Below are positions 1 through 7,721 of a stretch of 64,000 nt of DNA, piece after piece. The notes under the pieces were generated by a model. It ran no database searches and was not told where the DNA came from. It was given only the letters and a program-made list of their open reading frames with translations. The position numbers and the translations under genes were made by a program. The stretch's first letter is position 1; each line of letters opens with the position of its first letter. The DNA is from Stenotrophomonas sp. SAU14A_NAIMI4_8 (GTDB taxonomy: Bacteria > Pseudomonadota > Gammaproteobacteria > Xanthomonadales > Xanthomonadaceae): positions 2,583,680-2,647,679 of the forward strand of contig NZ_CP025999.1 in assembly GCF_003086695.1 (NCBI RefSeq), in the 5' to 3' direction.

Positions 1-429
1 CAGTTCCTTCACCGTGGACACGTCCAGATTGCGGTAATGGAAATACTTTTCCAGCCGCGGCATCTGCCGGTGCAGGAAGCGGCGATCCTGGCAGATCGAG
101 TTGCCGCTCATTGGCGAGGCGCCGGCCGGAATCCACTGCGCCAGGAAGTTGATGGTCTGCGCTTCGGCCTGGCCCAGCGTAGTGGTGCTGTCCAGCACGC
201 GCTGCCACAGCCCGGAACGGCGGTGCTGGTTGCGGTTCCATTCGTCCATCGCCTCCAGCGTTTCCAGCGGGTGGTGAATGGCGAATTCCGGGCCTTCGGC
301 CAGCACGTTCAACTGCGCGTCGGTCACAACCGTGGCGATCTCGATGATCGAATCGTTGTCGGTATCCAACCCGGTCATTTCCAGGTCGATCCAGATCAGT
401 CGCTCGTTGCTCGCGCCGTTGTCGGCCAT
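1..429 (-). CDS. orn: Oligoribonuclease, 3' part beyond window edge
   Basis: DEDDh-family 3'-5' exoribonuclease that degrades 2-5 nt RNA fragments to mononucleotides in the cytoplasm. The start [20 protein letters not shown] contains the first DEDD motif (D-x-E) in its usual place, followed by [13 protein letters not shown]. The gene reads leftward and runs off the left edge after 143 codons; the family is about 180-195 residues, so roughly a quarter is missing here. The ATG at 427-429 is the only sensible start. Family identification is firm. Confidence 0.93.
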   Translation of the reverse strand, partial: MADNGASNERLIWIDLEMTGLDTDNDSIIEIATVVTDAQLNVLAEGPEFAIHHPLETLEAMDEWNRNQHRRSGLWQRVLDSTTTLGQAEAQTINFLAQWIPAGASPMSGNSICQDRRFLHRQMPRLEKYFHYRNLDVSTVKEL

Positions 430-508
430 CGTGTCGTCTCGTTGCCGGGCAGGCACGTGGCCCGCCGCAGGAATAGGAAAGGGGGCGACCATCATACCCT
501 TTCGCTGC

Positions 509-1033
509 TCAGGCCTCGTCGGCGTGGTTTTCCAGCAGCAACGGTGGCTTGCCACGCTTGGCGCGGAAGTAGTTGGTCAGGCGGAGGCTGGCCTCCTTGG
601 CCAGCACGCCGCCATGGATCTCCACCCGGTGGTTGTGTCGCGCATCGCCCAGCAGGTCGAAGACGCTGCCGCAGGCGCCGGTCTTCGGGTCGCTGGCGCC
701 ATAGACCAGGCGCGACACGCGCGCATGCACGATGGCCATGGCGCACATGGCACACGGCTCCAGCGTCACGTACAGGGTGCTGCCCACCAGACGGTGGTTG
801 GCCAGCACCCGGCCGCCCTCGCGCATGGCGACGATTTCGGCATGCGCGCTGGGGTCGTGGCTGGCGATGTTGAGGTTCCAGCCCTCGCCCAGCACCTGGC
901 CATCGGCGCCTACCAGCACCGCGCCCACCGGAATCTCATCGAACACGTGCTGCGCGCGCTCGGCCAGCGCCAGCGCGTGGCGCATCCAGTGTTCGTCAGC
1001 ATCGTGCACGGGCACGCCCAGGGAATCGCTCAT
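509..1033 (-). CDS. tadA: tRNA adenosine(34) deaminase TadA
   Basis: Zinc-dependent deaminase that converts A34 to inosine in the tRNA-Arg(ACG) anticodon; essential in most bacteria. The zinc and catalytic signature is complete: H-A-E in [15 protein letters not shown] and the P-C-x-x-C pair in [16 protein letters not shown]. The 174-residue product (start [11 protein letters not shown] at 1033) fits the family. The open frame continues upstream of this ATG, but the added residues do not look like TadA. It follows orn on the same strand. Confidence 0.93.
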   Translation of the reverse strand: MSDSLGVPVHDADEHWMRHALALAERAQHVFDEIPVGAVLVGADGQVLGEGWNLNIASHDPSAHAEIVAMREGGRVLANHRLVGSTLYVTLEPCAMCAMAIVHARVSRLVYGASDPKTGACGSVFDLLGDARHNHRVEIHGGVLAKEASLRLTNYFRAKRGKPPLLLENHADEA

Positions 1034-1162
1034 GGTGGTTCTCGCAGTGAAGACCCGGCCACGCCGGACGGCCGGCATTGTACGCCCCGGGCGCGTGCAG
1101 GCCGGGTGGCCGGCCGCCCACAATGCTAGATTCGACGTTTTCCCAAGGAAGGAGTGCCCGCA

Positions 1163-1366
1163 ATGGGGGGTCAGATTCTGTTCTTCATCTTCGCCACCGT
1201 CATGAGCGTGGTGTGGATCCTGGTGCCGTTCGCGATCTTCGGTGTGCGCAGCCTCATGCGTGAACTGCTGGCCGAACAACGCCGCACCAATGAACTGCTG
1301 ACGCACATCGGTGGCTACCGCATTCCGCCGCCGGCGCCGGAACCGCGCCCGTGGCAGGCGCCGTGA
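1163..1366 (+). CDS. Small single-span membrane protein
   Basis: 67-residue protein with one hydrophobic segment near the N-terminus (ILFFIFATVMSVVWILVPFAIFG) followed by a short charged helix (LMRELLAEQRRTNELL) and a Pro-rich tail. A very strong Shine-Dalgarno sequence, AAGGAAGGAG (1145-1154), sits 8 nt before the ATG at 1163, which favours this start over the in-frame GTG at 1154. No known family recognised. It is divergent from tadA and is followed by an inverted repeat. Confidence 0.7.
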   Translation: MGGQILFFIFATVMSVVWILVPFAIFGVRSLMRELLAEQRRTNELLTHIGGYRIPPPAPEPRPWQAP

Positions 1367-1370
1367 AGCC

Positions 1371-1411
1371 GGGGTCAGAGCCGCGCTCCGTCGGAAAACG
1401 GATCTGACCCC
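1371..1411. repeat. Inverted repeat GGGGTCAGA...TCTGACCCC
   Basis: Nine-base arms GGGGTCAGA and TCTGACCCC enclose about 23 bases. It lies between the small membrane gene and the convergent acetyltransferase gene, so it may act as a terminator for both. A second element with the same ends lies at 29986-30024, so this is a dispersed repeat family and not a private terminator. Confidence 0.75.
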
Positions 1412-1412
1412 A

Positions 1413-1922
1413 TCACAGCGGCGCAGTCGCCTCGAACGCCGGCGAATAGCGCACCTCGCCCTGCGCCATCGGCGGCTGCAGGCACAGGGCCTGGAAGTAC
1501 TCCGCAGGCACCCCCGGCAGGATCAGCCCCGGTTCGGCGCGGAAACCAAACCGACCGTAGTAGGCCGGCTCGCCCAGCAGCACGCAGCCGTGCGCCTGCT
1601 GGCTGCGCAGTGCATCGATCGCGGCCTGCATCAACGCCGCGCCCACACCCTGCCCCTGCCGGGCCGGCAGCACGGAAATGGGCCCCAGGCCAAACCAGCC
1701 GGTACTGCCGTCGCTCACCGCAACTGGCGACACCGCCACATGGCCGACCACCGCACCGTCCTGCTCGGCCACCAGCGACACCGTCAGTTCGCCCCGGTCG
1801 CGCAGCGCGTCCACGATGAGCTGCTCGGTATGGCTGCTGTGCTCGGCCTGGCGGAAGGCGGCCTCGGTCAGGGCGTGAATGGCGGCCACGTCGGCCGGTT
1901 GTTCGGGGCGGATCAAGGGCAT
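1413..1922 (-). CDS. GNAT family N-acetyltransferase
   Basis: 169-residue protein of the Gcn5-related acetyltransferase fold, similar in layout to YhbS-type enzymes. The acetyl-CoA loop is visible as VLPARQGQGVGAALMQAAID (consensus Q/R-x-x-G-x-G/A). The N-terminus MPLIRPEQPADVAAIHALTEAAF is the usual beta1-alpha1 entry, and YYGRFGF near the C-terminus is typical of the YhbS group. The ATG at 1922 is chosen because the family motif begins right after it, although the open frame extends about 85 codons upstream. Substrate unknown. Confidence 0.85.
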   Translation of the reverse strand: MPLIRPEQPADVAAIHALTEAAFRQAEHSSHTEQLIVDALRDRGELTVSLVAEQDGAVVGHVAVSPVAVSDGSTGWFGLGPISVLPARQGQGVGAALMQAAIDALRSQQAHGCVLLGEPAYYGRFGFRAEPGLILPGVPAEYFQALCLQPPMAQGEVRYSPAFEATAPL

Positions 1923-2224
1923 CTGGGGAACTCCATGGAAGCGCGCACACCATGGCCCCAGGCGCGGATTCACGCAACCGTTACCTCCACCGCGCAATGC
2001 GCCCCGCGTGAATTGTTGATACACCTCACGAATTGAGACACCCGTCCGCAGCCGGTTCCAGCGTGCTGCAGCATGCGCAAGCCCTTGTGCAAACAGGCAT
2101 TTCCACGGCATCGGCTGGGCTGCTTGCGTCAAATTCATGACGGAACCAGGCCGCAAGCGGTGGCAGCGTGTCGTCATGGCCTCCCATAATCAAAACTCCC
2201 GTCCCCAAGGAAAGGAGACCTGCC
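1923..2224. other. Intergenic region before the lipase effector pair
   Basis: About 300 bases between divergent genes. No convincing conserved gene. A CATAAT box at about 2184-2190 could be a -10 element for the rightward unit, but no good -35 is visible. The strong Shine-Dalgarno AGGAAAGGAG at 2208-2217 serves the short frame at 2225. Confidence 0.4.
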
Positions 2225-2323
2225 GTGCACATTGCGTTGGCGTTCGCGCGCACGGCTGTACATCTGCAGACGCTGCCTGCCGTGTTGCTGCACCGTCCCT
2301 GTCCCGCCCCACAGGCGGCCTGA
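2225..2323 (+). CDS. Possible 32-residue leader peptide ahead of immunity lipoprotein
   Basis: Short frame beginning with GTG (GTG CAC ATT GCG...) whose start lies 7 nt after GGAG within AGGAAAGGAG (2208-2217), the best ribosome-binding site in the neighbourhood. It stops with TGA at 2321-2323, two bases before the ATG of the lipoprotein gene. That ATG has GAGG directly abutting it, too close to be used efficiently. This layout suggests translational coupling. The peptide itself resembles nothing known. It could also be a chance frame if the lipoprotein starts elsewhere. Confidence 0.4.
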   Translation: MHIALAFARTAVHLQTLPAVLLHRPCPAPQAA

Positions 2324-2325
2324 GG

Positions 2326-2979
2326 ATGCGCGGCCGCACATTTCCCTGCGTTGTTCTGTCGCTGCTGATCGCCTGCAGCCCGGAGGCTCTCATGTCACAG
2401 GAGTTTGATTCCGCCGCCGCCAACGTCGCCCAGGGAGGGCGCGGCCTGGCAAAGCTCAACCCCGCCCCCCGCAAGGCCTATGAACTGGTCCTGCGGTTGG
2501 CCAACCCACCCGGCGATTTCGCGGTGGTCGAAGGCGTGGCCCAGTACGATGTCACCAACGAAGACCAGTGCGGCTACATCGAGCCGGAAACCGGCACCCC
2601 CGCGCGCATCACCAGCCAGGAGCCGGTGACCCTGCGCAAGGTGGCCGACAACGAGTATCGCGGCACGGTGTACCTGGACCGCATGCTGGACGAGGACTAC
2701 TACGGCCGCGGCGTCTGCACCTGGTCGTTCAGCGGTGCCGGCGCCATGCTCAAGGCCACCGGCGCCGACGGCGAAACCCGTTTCCTGTCCTTCCTAGGCG
2801 CCGATCCGTTCATGGGCGGGCGCACCGAAACCCGCCACTACCCGCGCGGCGACTACCCACGCGTGGATGACATGCCCGACTACGGCGCCAGCGGCCAGCA
2901 GGACCCCAACCGCTTCCGCGCCGAGCTGCGCGACGCCCTGTTCTCGGCCACCCTGAGCGCGCACGAGGTCAGCCCATGA
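2326..2979 (+). CDS. Putative immunity lipoprotein (X-Tfi) for lipase effector
   Basis: 217-residue lipoprotein: hydrophobic signal with lipobox L-I-A-C (VVLSLLIACS), so the mature protein would be lipid-anchored on the periplasmic side. The rest is polar, with two further Cys (QCGYIEP, GVCTWSF) that may form a disulfide. Its stop overlaps the start of the XVIPCD lipase by four bases (ATGA). In Xanthomonadaceae T4SSs such lipoproteins encoded beside effectors neutralise toxin returning to the periplasm (established for the family); the assignment here rests on context plus lipobox, not on sequence recognition. Confidence 0.75.
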   Translation: MRGRTFPCVVLSLLIACSPEALMSQEFDSAAANVAQGGRGLAKLNPAPRKAYELVLRLANPPGDFAVVEGVAQYDVTNEDQCGYIEPETGTPARITSQEPVTLRKVADNEYRGTVYLDRMLDEDYYGRGVCTWSFSGAGAMLKATGADGETRFLSFLGADPFMGGRTETRHYPRGDYPRVDDMPDYGASGQQDPNRFRAELRDALFSATLSAHEVSP

Positions 2980-4286
2980 CCGTGACCAGCCAGGACTACG
3001 CCGCGCTGGCCAGCGATGCCTACCGCGACGAACGGGTCGGCCGCCACGATCCAGCGCAGGAGCAGCCGGTCATCCTCAATGGCCACGCCTACCGCGTGCT
3101 GGAACACGCCAACAACCGCCTCAACGGCTACCAGGGCACCATCTATCAGCGCGTGGATACCCACGAGATCGTGGTCGCCCACCGTGGCACCGAACAGATC
3201 GGCCGCGACGGCATCCTGACCGACGGTGGCATGGTGCTGGCCCGGCGCAACCTGCAGGCCAACGACGCACTGGAACTGACCCGCCACGCCCTGGCCTATG
3301 CGCAGAAGGAAGGCCGCGACCTGGGCCAGACCCCGGAAGTAAGCGTGACCGGGCATTCGCTGGGCGGCACGCTGGCGCAGATTTCGGCCCATCACTTCGA
3401 TCTGAAGGGCGAAACCTTCAACGCCTACGGCGCGGTCAGCCTGACCTACCGCATTCCCGAAGGCGGCCACAACGTGCTCAACCACGTGATGGCGGCCGAC
3501 CCGGTCAGTGCGGCCTCGCAGCACTTCGGTGACGTGCGCATGTACGCCACGCAGAAGGAGATCGACACGCTGGGCAGCTGGGGCTTCAGCAACAGCCGCT
3601 TCCGCGCGCTCATTCCCGACAGTGCGCTGGGCGCGGCCGCCTCATCGCTGGGCTCGCACAAGCTCAGTAACTTCCTCGGCGACGATTCGGTCTTGAACAC
3701 CGCGGGCACGCAGGAGCTTGCCCGCGACAACAGCCGGATGATCGGCGAGTACCGCAACGAAGTGGAGCGCGTGCGCCGTGGCATCACCATTGGTGCGCGT
3801 GGCATCACCGGCAATCTGTACGACATCTACGACCACAGCCGCGGCCCGCTGCAGCCGGGCGAACCGGCACGGCGGGAAGGCCCGGTGGCGCCGTTGCCGG
3901 GTATCACCGAACGTGACCATGCCGGCAATCCACTGTTCAACGATGCCCTGCGCGGCGTTCACGCCCTGGACGCACGTGCCGGGCGCACGCCCGATGCGAT
4001 GAGTATGCAGCTGGCAGGTTCACTGGCAGCGGAAATGCACGCCGCCGGCGGCCAGCGCATCGACGAGGTGGTGATGAGCGGCGATGCCGCGCGCAGCTTT
4101 GCGGTGCAGGGCCAGAGTGGTGATCCCGGCCATCTGCGGGTATCGGTGGATACCGCAGTGGCCACCCACACGCCGCTGGAACAGAGCACCCAGCGCATCG
4201 AGCAGCAGACCGCGCAGCGCCAGAGCCAGGAACGCGACCCGCAGCAGGAGCTGCTGCAGAGCCAGGCACGCGCCCTGCCCTCCTGA
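2976..4286 (+). CDS. XVIPCD lipase effector of the T4SS (X-Tfe)
   Basis: 436 residues in two parts. The N-terminal alpha/beta-hydrolase domain has the class-3 lipase nucleophile elbow G-H-S-L-G-G (Ser about 128, in VTGHSLGGTLAQISAHHF) and the upstream IVVAHRGTE strand typical of lipases. The C-terminus from about residue 313 is an XVIPCD, the VirD4-docking secretion domain: NPLFNDALRGVHALD, then GQRIDEVVMS, SFAVQGQSGDP, and a Gln-rich tail. The predicted role is phospholipid attack in the periplasm of recipient cells after transfer through the T4SS. The start overlaps the immunity lipoprotein gene (ATGA), so the two are co-translated. No signal peptide, as expected for a T4SS substrate. Confidence 0.88.
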   Translation: MTVTSQDYAALASDAYRDERVGRHDPAQEQPVILNGHAYRVLEHANNRLNGYQGTIYQRVDTHEIVVAHRGTEQIGRDGILTDGGMVLARRNLQANDALELTRHALAYAQKEGRDLGQTPEVSVTGHSLGGTLAQISAHHFDLKGETFNAYGAVSLTYRIPEGGHNVLNHVMAADPVSAASQHFGDVRMYATQKEIDTLGSWGFSNSRFRALIPDSALGAAASSLGSHKLSNFLGDDSVLNTAGTQELARDNSRMIGEYRNEVERVRRGITIGARGITGNLYDIYDHSRGPLQPGEPARREGPVAPLPGITERDHAGNPLFNDALRGVHALDARAGRTPDAMSMQLAGSLAAEMHAAGGQRIDEVVMSGDAARSFAVQGQSGDPGHLRVSVDTAVATHTPLEQSTQRIEQQTAQRQSQERDPQQELLQSQARALPS

Positions 4287-4304
4287 CGGGCGACGGCTTG
4301 CGCA

Positions 4305-4333
4305 AACGGGGGCCGGACCTGCCGGCTCCCGTT
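4305..4333. terminator. Hairpin between convergent genes
   Basis: AACGGG and CCCGTT arms, continued by GCCGG/CCGGC with one mismatch, enclose a short loop between the ends of the lipase gene (+) and the Ala/Pro-rich gene (-). There is no T-run, so it may be a bidirectional stem that stalls or protects transcripts. Confidence 0.5.
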
Positions 4334-4355
4334 CGTGCAGCACGCAATAGCGCCG

Positions 4356-5684
4356 TTACGGGCTGGAGATCGCCGCGGTGCTGTCGCCGGCCGCGTTGTC
4401 GGCCGTCACGTAGACATCCGGGCCCGAATCCGGGAAGCCACCACAGGCGCGATCGCCGGGCGCGACCGGATCACAGGGCCATTGCCTGCGCGCCACGCGC
4501 TCGCGCAGTTCGAAGTTCTGCCCGTTCCAGACCACGAAGGCCAGGTGTTCGCGATTCCAGTCGCTGAATGCGTGCGGGCCGGTCTTCTGCGGCGATTCCG
4601 GATACTGCACGTACCAGCGCAGCGCCGGACCGTACTGCAGCTTGCTGTGGTCCAGCAGCACCCGGCCTTCGCGCGCCTGCTGGCGGGCGCGGTCGGCCTC
4701 GGTGATCGACGGTGCCGACGGCATCACCTTGGCGGTGACGTCCTGGGCCACGCCATCGGCCCCCATCTGGTACACCCGCTGGCTGACGTAGGCCTGCTGG
4801 CAGGCACCGGCCGGCACGCGCACCGGATCGGGACGGGCGTCGGTCGGCAACGCCCGGTCGGCGCACTCGAACGGTGCCTGCACCAGATAGGTGGTGACCG
4901 CCGGATCGGCGCCTTCGAACGAACGCACCCAGATATCGCCCAGGCGGGCGATGAAATCCGGCCGCTGGCCGAAGCCAGCAACCGCCTTGAACCACACGCG
5001 CTGGCGCACCTCGCGTTCGCGCCAGGCGCGCGGCAGCAGGATGTCCTGTTCCGGCACGGCCACCAGCAATGCGGCCAGATGCGCGGGCGGCGTGCCCTGG
5101 CAGGCGCCGATCATCAGATCGCCCTGCGGCGCCAGGCGCCCGGCCAGATCGACCGGGCAACGCGCGCCGAGCTGGCGTTCGGTAGCCTGGTCCGGTGGCA
5201 GCGGCACTACGGCCAGTGCAGGTGGTGCTGGTGGCGCGGGTGGCGTGACGGGTGCCGGCGGAGCGGCGGGAGCGGCAGGCGCCCCGGCTACCGGCGCGGC
5301 AGGTGCTGCGGGTGCGGGTGCGGGTGCGGGTGCGGGTGCAGCTTCAGGCGCAGGCGCCGGAGCCGGAGCCGGAGCCGGAGCAGCTTCAGCCGCCACCGGT
5401 GCGGCCGGCGCTACCGCTGCCGCAGGTTCCGCTGCCGGTTCGGTAGCCGGAGCAGGCGCCGGTGCCTGTGCCGCCTCGGCCACGGGCGCCGGAGCCGGTA
5501 CGGCCTCAGCCGCCACTGCCGATGCGACTGCCGGTGCAACGTCTTCCGCAGCCGCAGGCGCGTCCTGTGCCTGGGCCAGCGTGGCGGTCAGTGCCAGCGA
5601 CAGCGCCCACAACGGCGCCAGGCGCACGCCGCAGCGCGGGCGATGCGCGGCAGCACGCCGCGCGGGTGATTCACGATTCTGCAT
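4356..5684 (-). CDS. Secreted Ala/Pro-rich protein of unknown function
   Basis: 442 residues. After a 24-residue basic leader comes a Sec-type hydrophobic stretch ending LTATLAQAQD (likely AQA cleavage). Residues about 40-160 are almost entirely Ala, Pro, Val and Glu (APAPAPAPE-type runs), a flexible linker such as is seen in wall- or envelope-spanning proteins. The C-terminal 270 residues are globular, with several Cys (RCPVDLAG, GACQGTPP, FECADRAL, WPCDPVAPG, ACGGFPDSG) suggesting disulfides in the periplasm. It lies 86 bases downstream of the GH19 effector gene on the same strand, so it may belong to that operon; a role as immunity or accessory protein is only inferred from position. Confidence 0.75.
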   Translation of the reverse strand: MQNRESPARRAAAHRPRCGVRLAPLWALSLALTATLAQAQDAPAAAEDVAPAVASAVAAEAVPAPAPVAEAAQAPAPAPATEPAAEPAAAVAPAAPVAAEAAPAPAPAPAPAPEAAPAPAPAPAPAAPAAPVAGAPAAPAAPPAPVTPPAPPAPPALAVVPLPPDQATERQLGARCPVDLAGRLAPQGDLMIGACQGTPPAHLAALLVAVPEQDILLPRAWREREVRQRVWFKAVAGFGQRPDFIARLGDIWVRSFEGADPAVTTYLVQAPFECADRALPTDARPDPVRVPAGACQQAYVSQRVYQMGADGVAQDVTAKVMPSAPSITEADRARQQAREGRVLLDHSKLQYGPALRWYVQYPESPQKTGPHAFSDWNREHLAFVVWNGQNFELRERVARRQWPCDPVAPGDRACGGFPDSGPDVYVTADNAAGDSTAAISSP

Positions 5685-5770
5685 GTTGTGTCCCTACAAG
5701 GAAGTTCCATGAAGGCGCCCGCAGGCGCCCAACCCATGCGATCCCACGCCTGTGCCCAGGCGGACCGCGC

Positions 5771-6778
5771 TTACAGCGTTCGCGAGCGCTGCTGTTCCTG
5801 CTCGCGGTTGATCGAAGCCGACTGTTCCTGCCGTGCAGTGGCATCGGCCGCCAGTTGCCGGCTGCTTTCTTCCAGCGGTTGCTGGGTGGCCTGCACGCGT
5901 TCCACCGCACAGCGCTGCATGGCCGGGTCGCCCATGTTGCCCTGCACTGCAAACAGCATGCGCCCGTCCGCGCCAGCGACCACGTGGTCAATCTGTTGCA
6001 GCCCGGCCTTGTGCGCGCCTGCCGCCAGCGCGGCGGCCGCGTTGTCCAGTTCCTGCGGCGTGCGCAGGCCACTGCCCGGCCCAAGCTGCTGCAACCCGTT
6101 GCGCGCGCCCAGGAACAGGCCATGGCCGACGTGGCTGGGATCGGTCATATCGCGCGCCACCGCGGCGCGTTCGCCCACCTCGCCACGCCCCAGGCGCTCC
6201 ATCACGTCGGGGGTCAGCTTCTGCTGCCAGCCATCGAAGCGCCGCAGCCGATCCTCCACCCCGTTCATCGCACCATTGATGGCATAGGTTGCCTCGCGCA
6301 CATCCTCGCGCGCCTGCTCCGGTACGTGCTGCTGCCACTGCCAGACCGCGATGCGACCAGCGTGTTCGGGCTGCGCGGCCAGCTCGGGGTGGTTCAACAG
6401 ATCCAGATCCAGCGCCTGGCCGGCGCGCGCGTAAGCGTCCTTTCCGGTCAGCGGCAGATAGCCGCGCCCGTGGTAGGTCAGCGCATCGCCTGGCGCATCG
6501 TTGCCCAGCCGGCCGCCGTACATCAGCTCGGCCAGCGCCTCCGGGCGCCCACGCAGGGCCTCCTGGCGCGCCGACTCCAGCGCGTCGTTGCCGTTGCGCC
6601 ACGCCGCTTCCACCGGAATCTGCGAGATGCCCCGGGTGTAGTTGAAGCTCTCGTTCAGACGCGACAGGCCGCGCGACTCGTGCCCCGCCTGGGCCATGAA
6701 ATTGGCCAGCTCGCGTGGCGAATCGATGCCTGCCGCAGTCGCCTGCCGCAGCAGTTGCGACTCCCTATCCCTCGACAC
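5771..6778 (-). CDS. XVIPCD effector with GH19 peptidoglycan hydrolase domain (X-Tfe)
   Basis: 335 residues. Residues 1 to about 185 form a GH19 lysozyme/chitinase-type domain: FMAQAGHESRGLSRLNESFN carries the first catalytic Glu (HES), and GDALTYHGRGYLPLTGKDAY matches the family's GRG-x-x-Q/L-TG core. From about 205 there is an XVIPCD: DPSHVGHGLFLGARNG, LQQIDHVVAGADGRMLFAVQ and a Gln-rich tail ending EQEQQRSRTL. No signal peptide. The expected role is cleavage of rival peptidoglycan after T4SS delivery. The likely immunity gene lies immediately upstream on the same strand. Confidence 0.9.
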   Translation of the reverse strand: MSRDRESQLLRQATAAGIDSPRELANFMAQAGHESRGLSRLNESFNYTRGISQIPVEAAWRNGNDALESARQEALRGRPEALAELMYGGRLGNDAPGDALTYHGRGYLPLTGKDAYARAGQALDLDLLNHPELAAQPEHAGRIAVWQWQQHVPEQAREDVREATYAINGAMNGVEDRLRRFDGWQQKLTPDVMERLGRGEVGERAAVARDMTDPSHVGHGLFLGARNGLQQLGPGSGLRTPQELDNAAAALAAGAHKAGLQQIDHVVAGADGRMLFAVQGNMGDPAMQRCAVERVQATQQPLEESSRQLAADATARQEQSASINREQEQQRSRTL

Positions 6779-6835
6779 GGTGCCACTCCTGGGTAGTCAT
6801 CAGCGCGGGTTCCTTCCCGCCAGTTGAAGCCTGGC

Positions 6836-7447
6836 TCATGGAAGCGTCACCTCTGCGACGCTGGCCGGATCAAAATCCTCGAATCGCACCCGGCCGATTT
6901 CGGCCGCCGAGAATTCACGGATGTTGGTCGCCTCGGTTTCGATGTCCACCACCTTGCGGCGCACGGTATCGACCCAGCAGTCCCGCTCCGCCGAGGCATA
7001 GCGGAACGTGTAGGTGCTGCTCCAGCGCTGCCGGCTGCCGCCGTTGGTGATCACGCTGAACGTGTCTTCCTCAACCATTGCATACGCAAAAGGGTCGCCG
7101 GCCAGGCCACCCCGGGTCGAACACGGCACCAGCTTGTCGTTGCGCGCAGCCAGCTGCCAGCGGCCGCCGCCGTCACCGCGCAGCAACAGCAATACCCGGT
7201 TGGGACCATGCTGGCCGGCCACCAGGCCTTCCGGCGCGGGCTGGTCGATCACCAGCAGCTGATACTGCACACCGTCGCCGTTGCACACGCCCCTGACGGC
7301 TTCCAGCAGGTTCGCGCCAGACGGAACGAATGCCAGGGCATTGTCCATGTGCGCGCCACTCCGGTTCTCCATCCCCTCCCACTCCTTCAATGTCATGCCG
7401 CCGGTGCCCACCCGCTCCGCGGGCACGGACGCCAGGTCCACCTGCAC
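6836..7447 (-). CDS. Putative immunity protein for GH19 effector; damaged 5' end
   Basis: 203 residues from a GTG at 7447; acidic, with three or four Cys (GVCNGDG, VPCSTRG, RDCWVD) as in periplasmic inhibitors. It precedes the GH19 effector by 57 bases, the immunity-then-effector order also seen in the lipase pair. No export signal is encoded from this start. The same frame upstream, across a TGA at 7469-7471, reads VTLATIAAATVPGL, a convincing signal-peptide core, and an ATG with an AGGAG site at 7542 sits in another frame (MRTLSVPS). The simplest reading is that the signal peptide has been broken by a stop and a frameshift; expression of an exported form is doubtful. Confidence 0.65.
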   Translation of the reverse strand: MQVDLASVPAERVGTGGMTLKEWEGMENRSGAHMDNALAFVPSGANLLEAVRGVCNGDGVQYQLLVIDQPAPEGLVAGQHGPNRVLLLLRGDGGGRWQLAARNDKLVPCSTRGGLAGDPFAYAMVEEDTFSVITNGGSRQRWSSTYTFRYASAERDCWVDTVRRKVVDIETEATNIREFSAAEIGRVRFEDFDPASVAEVTLP

Positions 7448-7721
7448 CGGGCTGTCCGTCGAAACGGATCATAGCCCCGGCACCGTCGCCGCGGCGATGG
7501 TGGCAAGCGTCACCCTGGGACGGGACAGACAGAGTCCTCATGGACGGGAAAGCTCCTGCATGCGGTGCACCGACGCGTCATGTTTCTGACGCAAAGCGAG
7601 CTTACCGCGAGGGCATTCGTTACGTCGAAGGGGTAAGCGCTGAAAGAGCGGTTTCAGTCACAAAAAAAGTGTGACTTTCACGAAGGGGGTGCGCTGTAGG
7701 CGACACCCGCCTCTTCTGCAC
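7448..7721. other. Intergenic region with signal-peptide remnant and inverted repeat
   Basis: Holds the broken 5' end of the immunity gene (about 7448-7542) and, at 7657-7675, an inverted repeat GTCACA-N7-TGTGAC about 50 bases past the end of the next gene on the - strand, which could be a weak terminator or operator. Nothing else recognised. Confidence 0.4.

Noticed and set aside
2225..2323. Short frame as part of the lipoprotein signal peptide by frameshift
   Set aside because: The lipoprotein already has its own ATG and complete lipobox signal, so no repair is needed; leader peptide is the simpler reading.
4335..5669. 444-residue + strand frame with Arg/Cys/Gly runs
   Set aside because: Antisense of the Ala/Pro linker coding region; the repeated codons of the linker produce the repetitive antisense frame.
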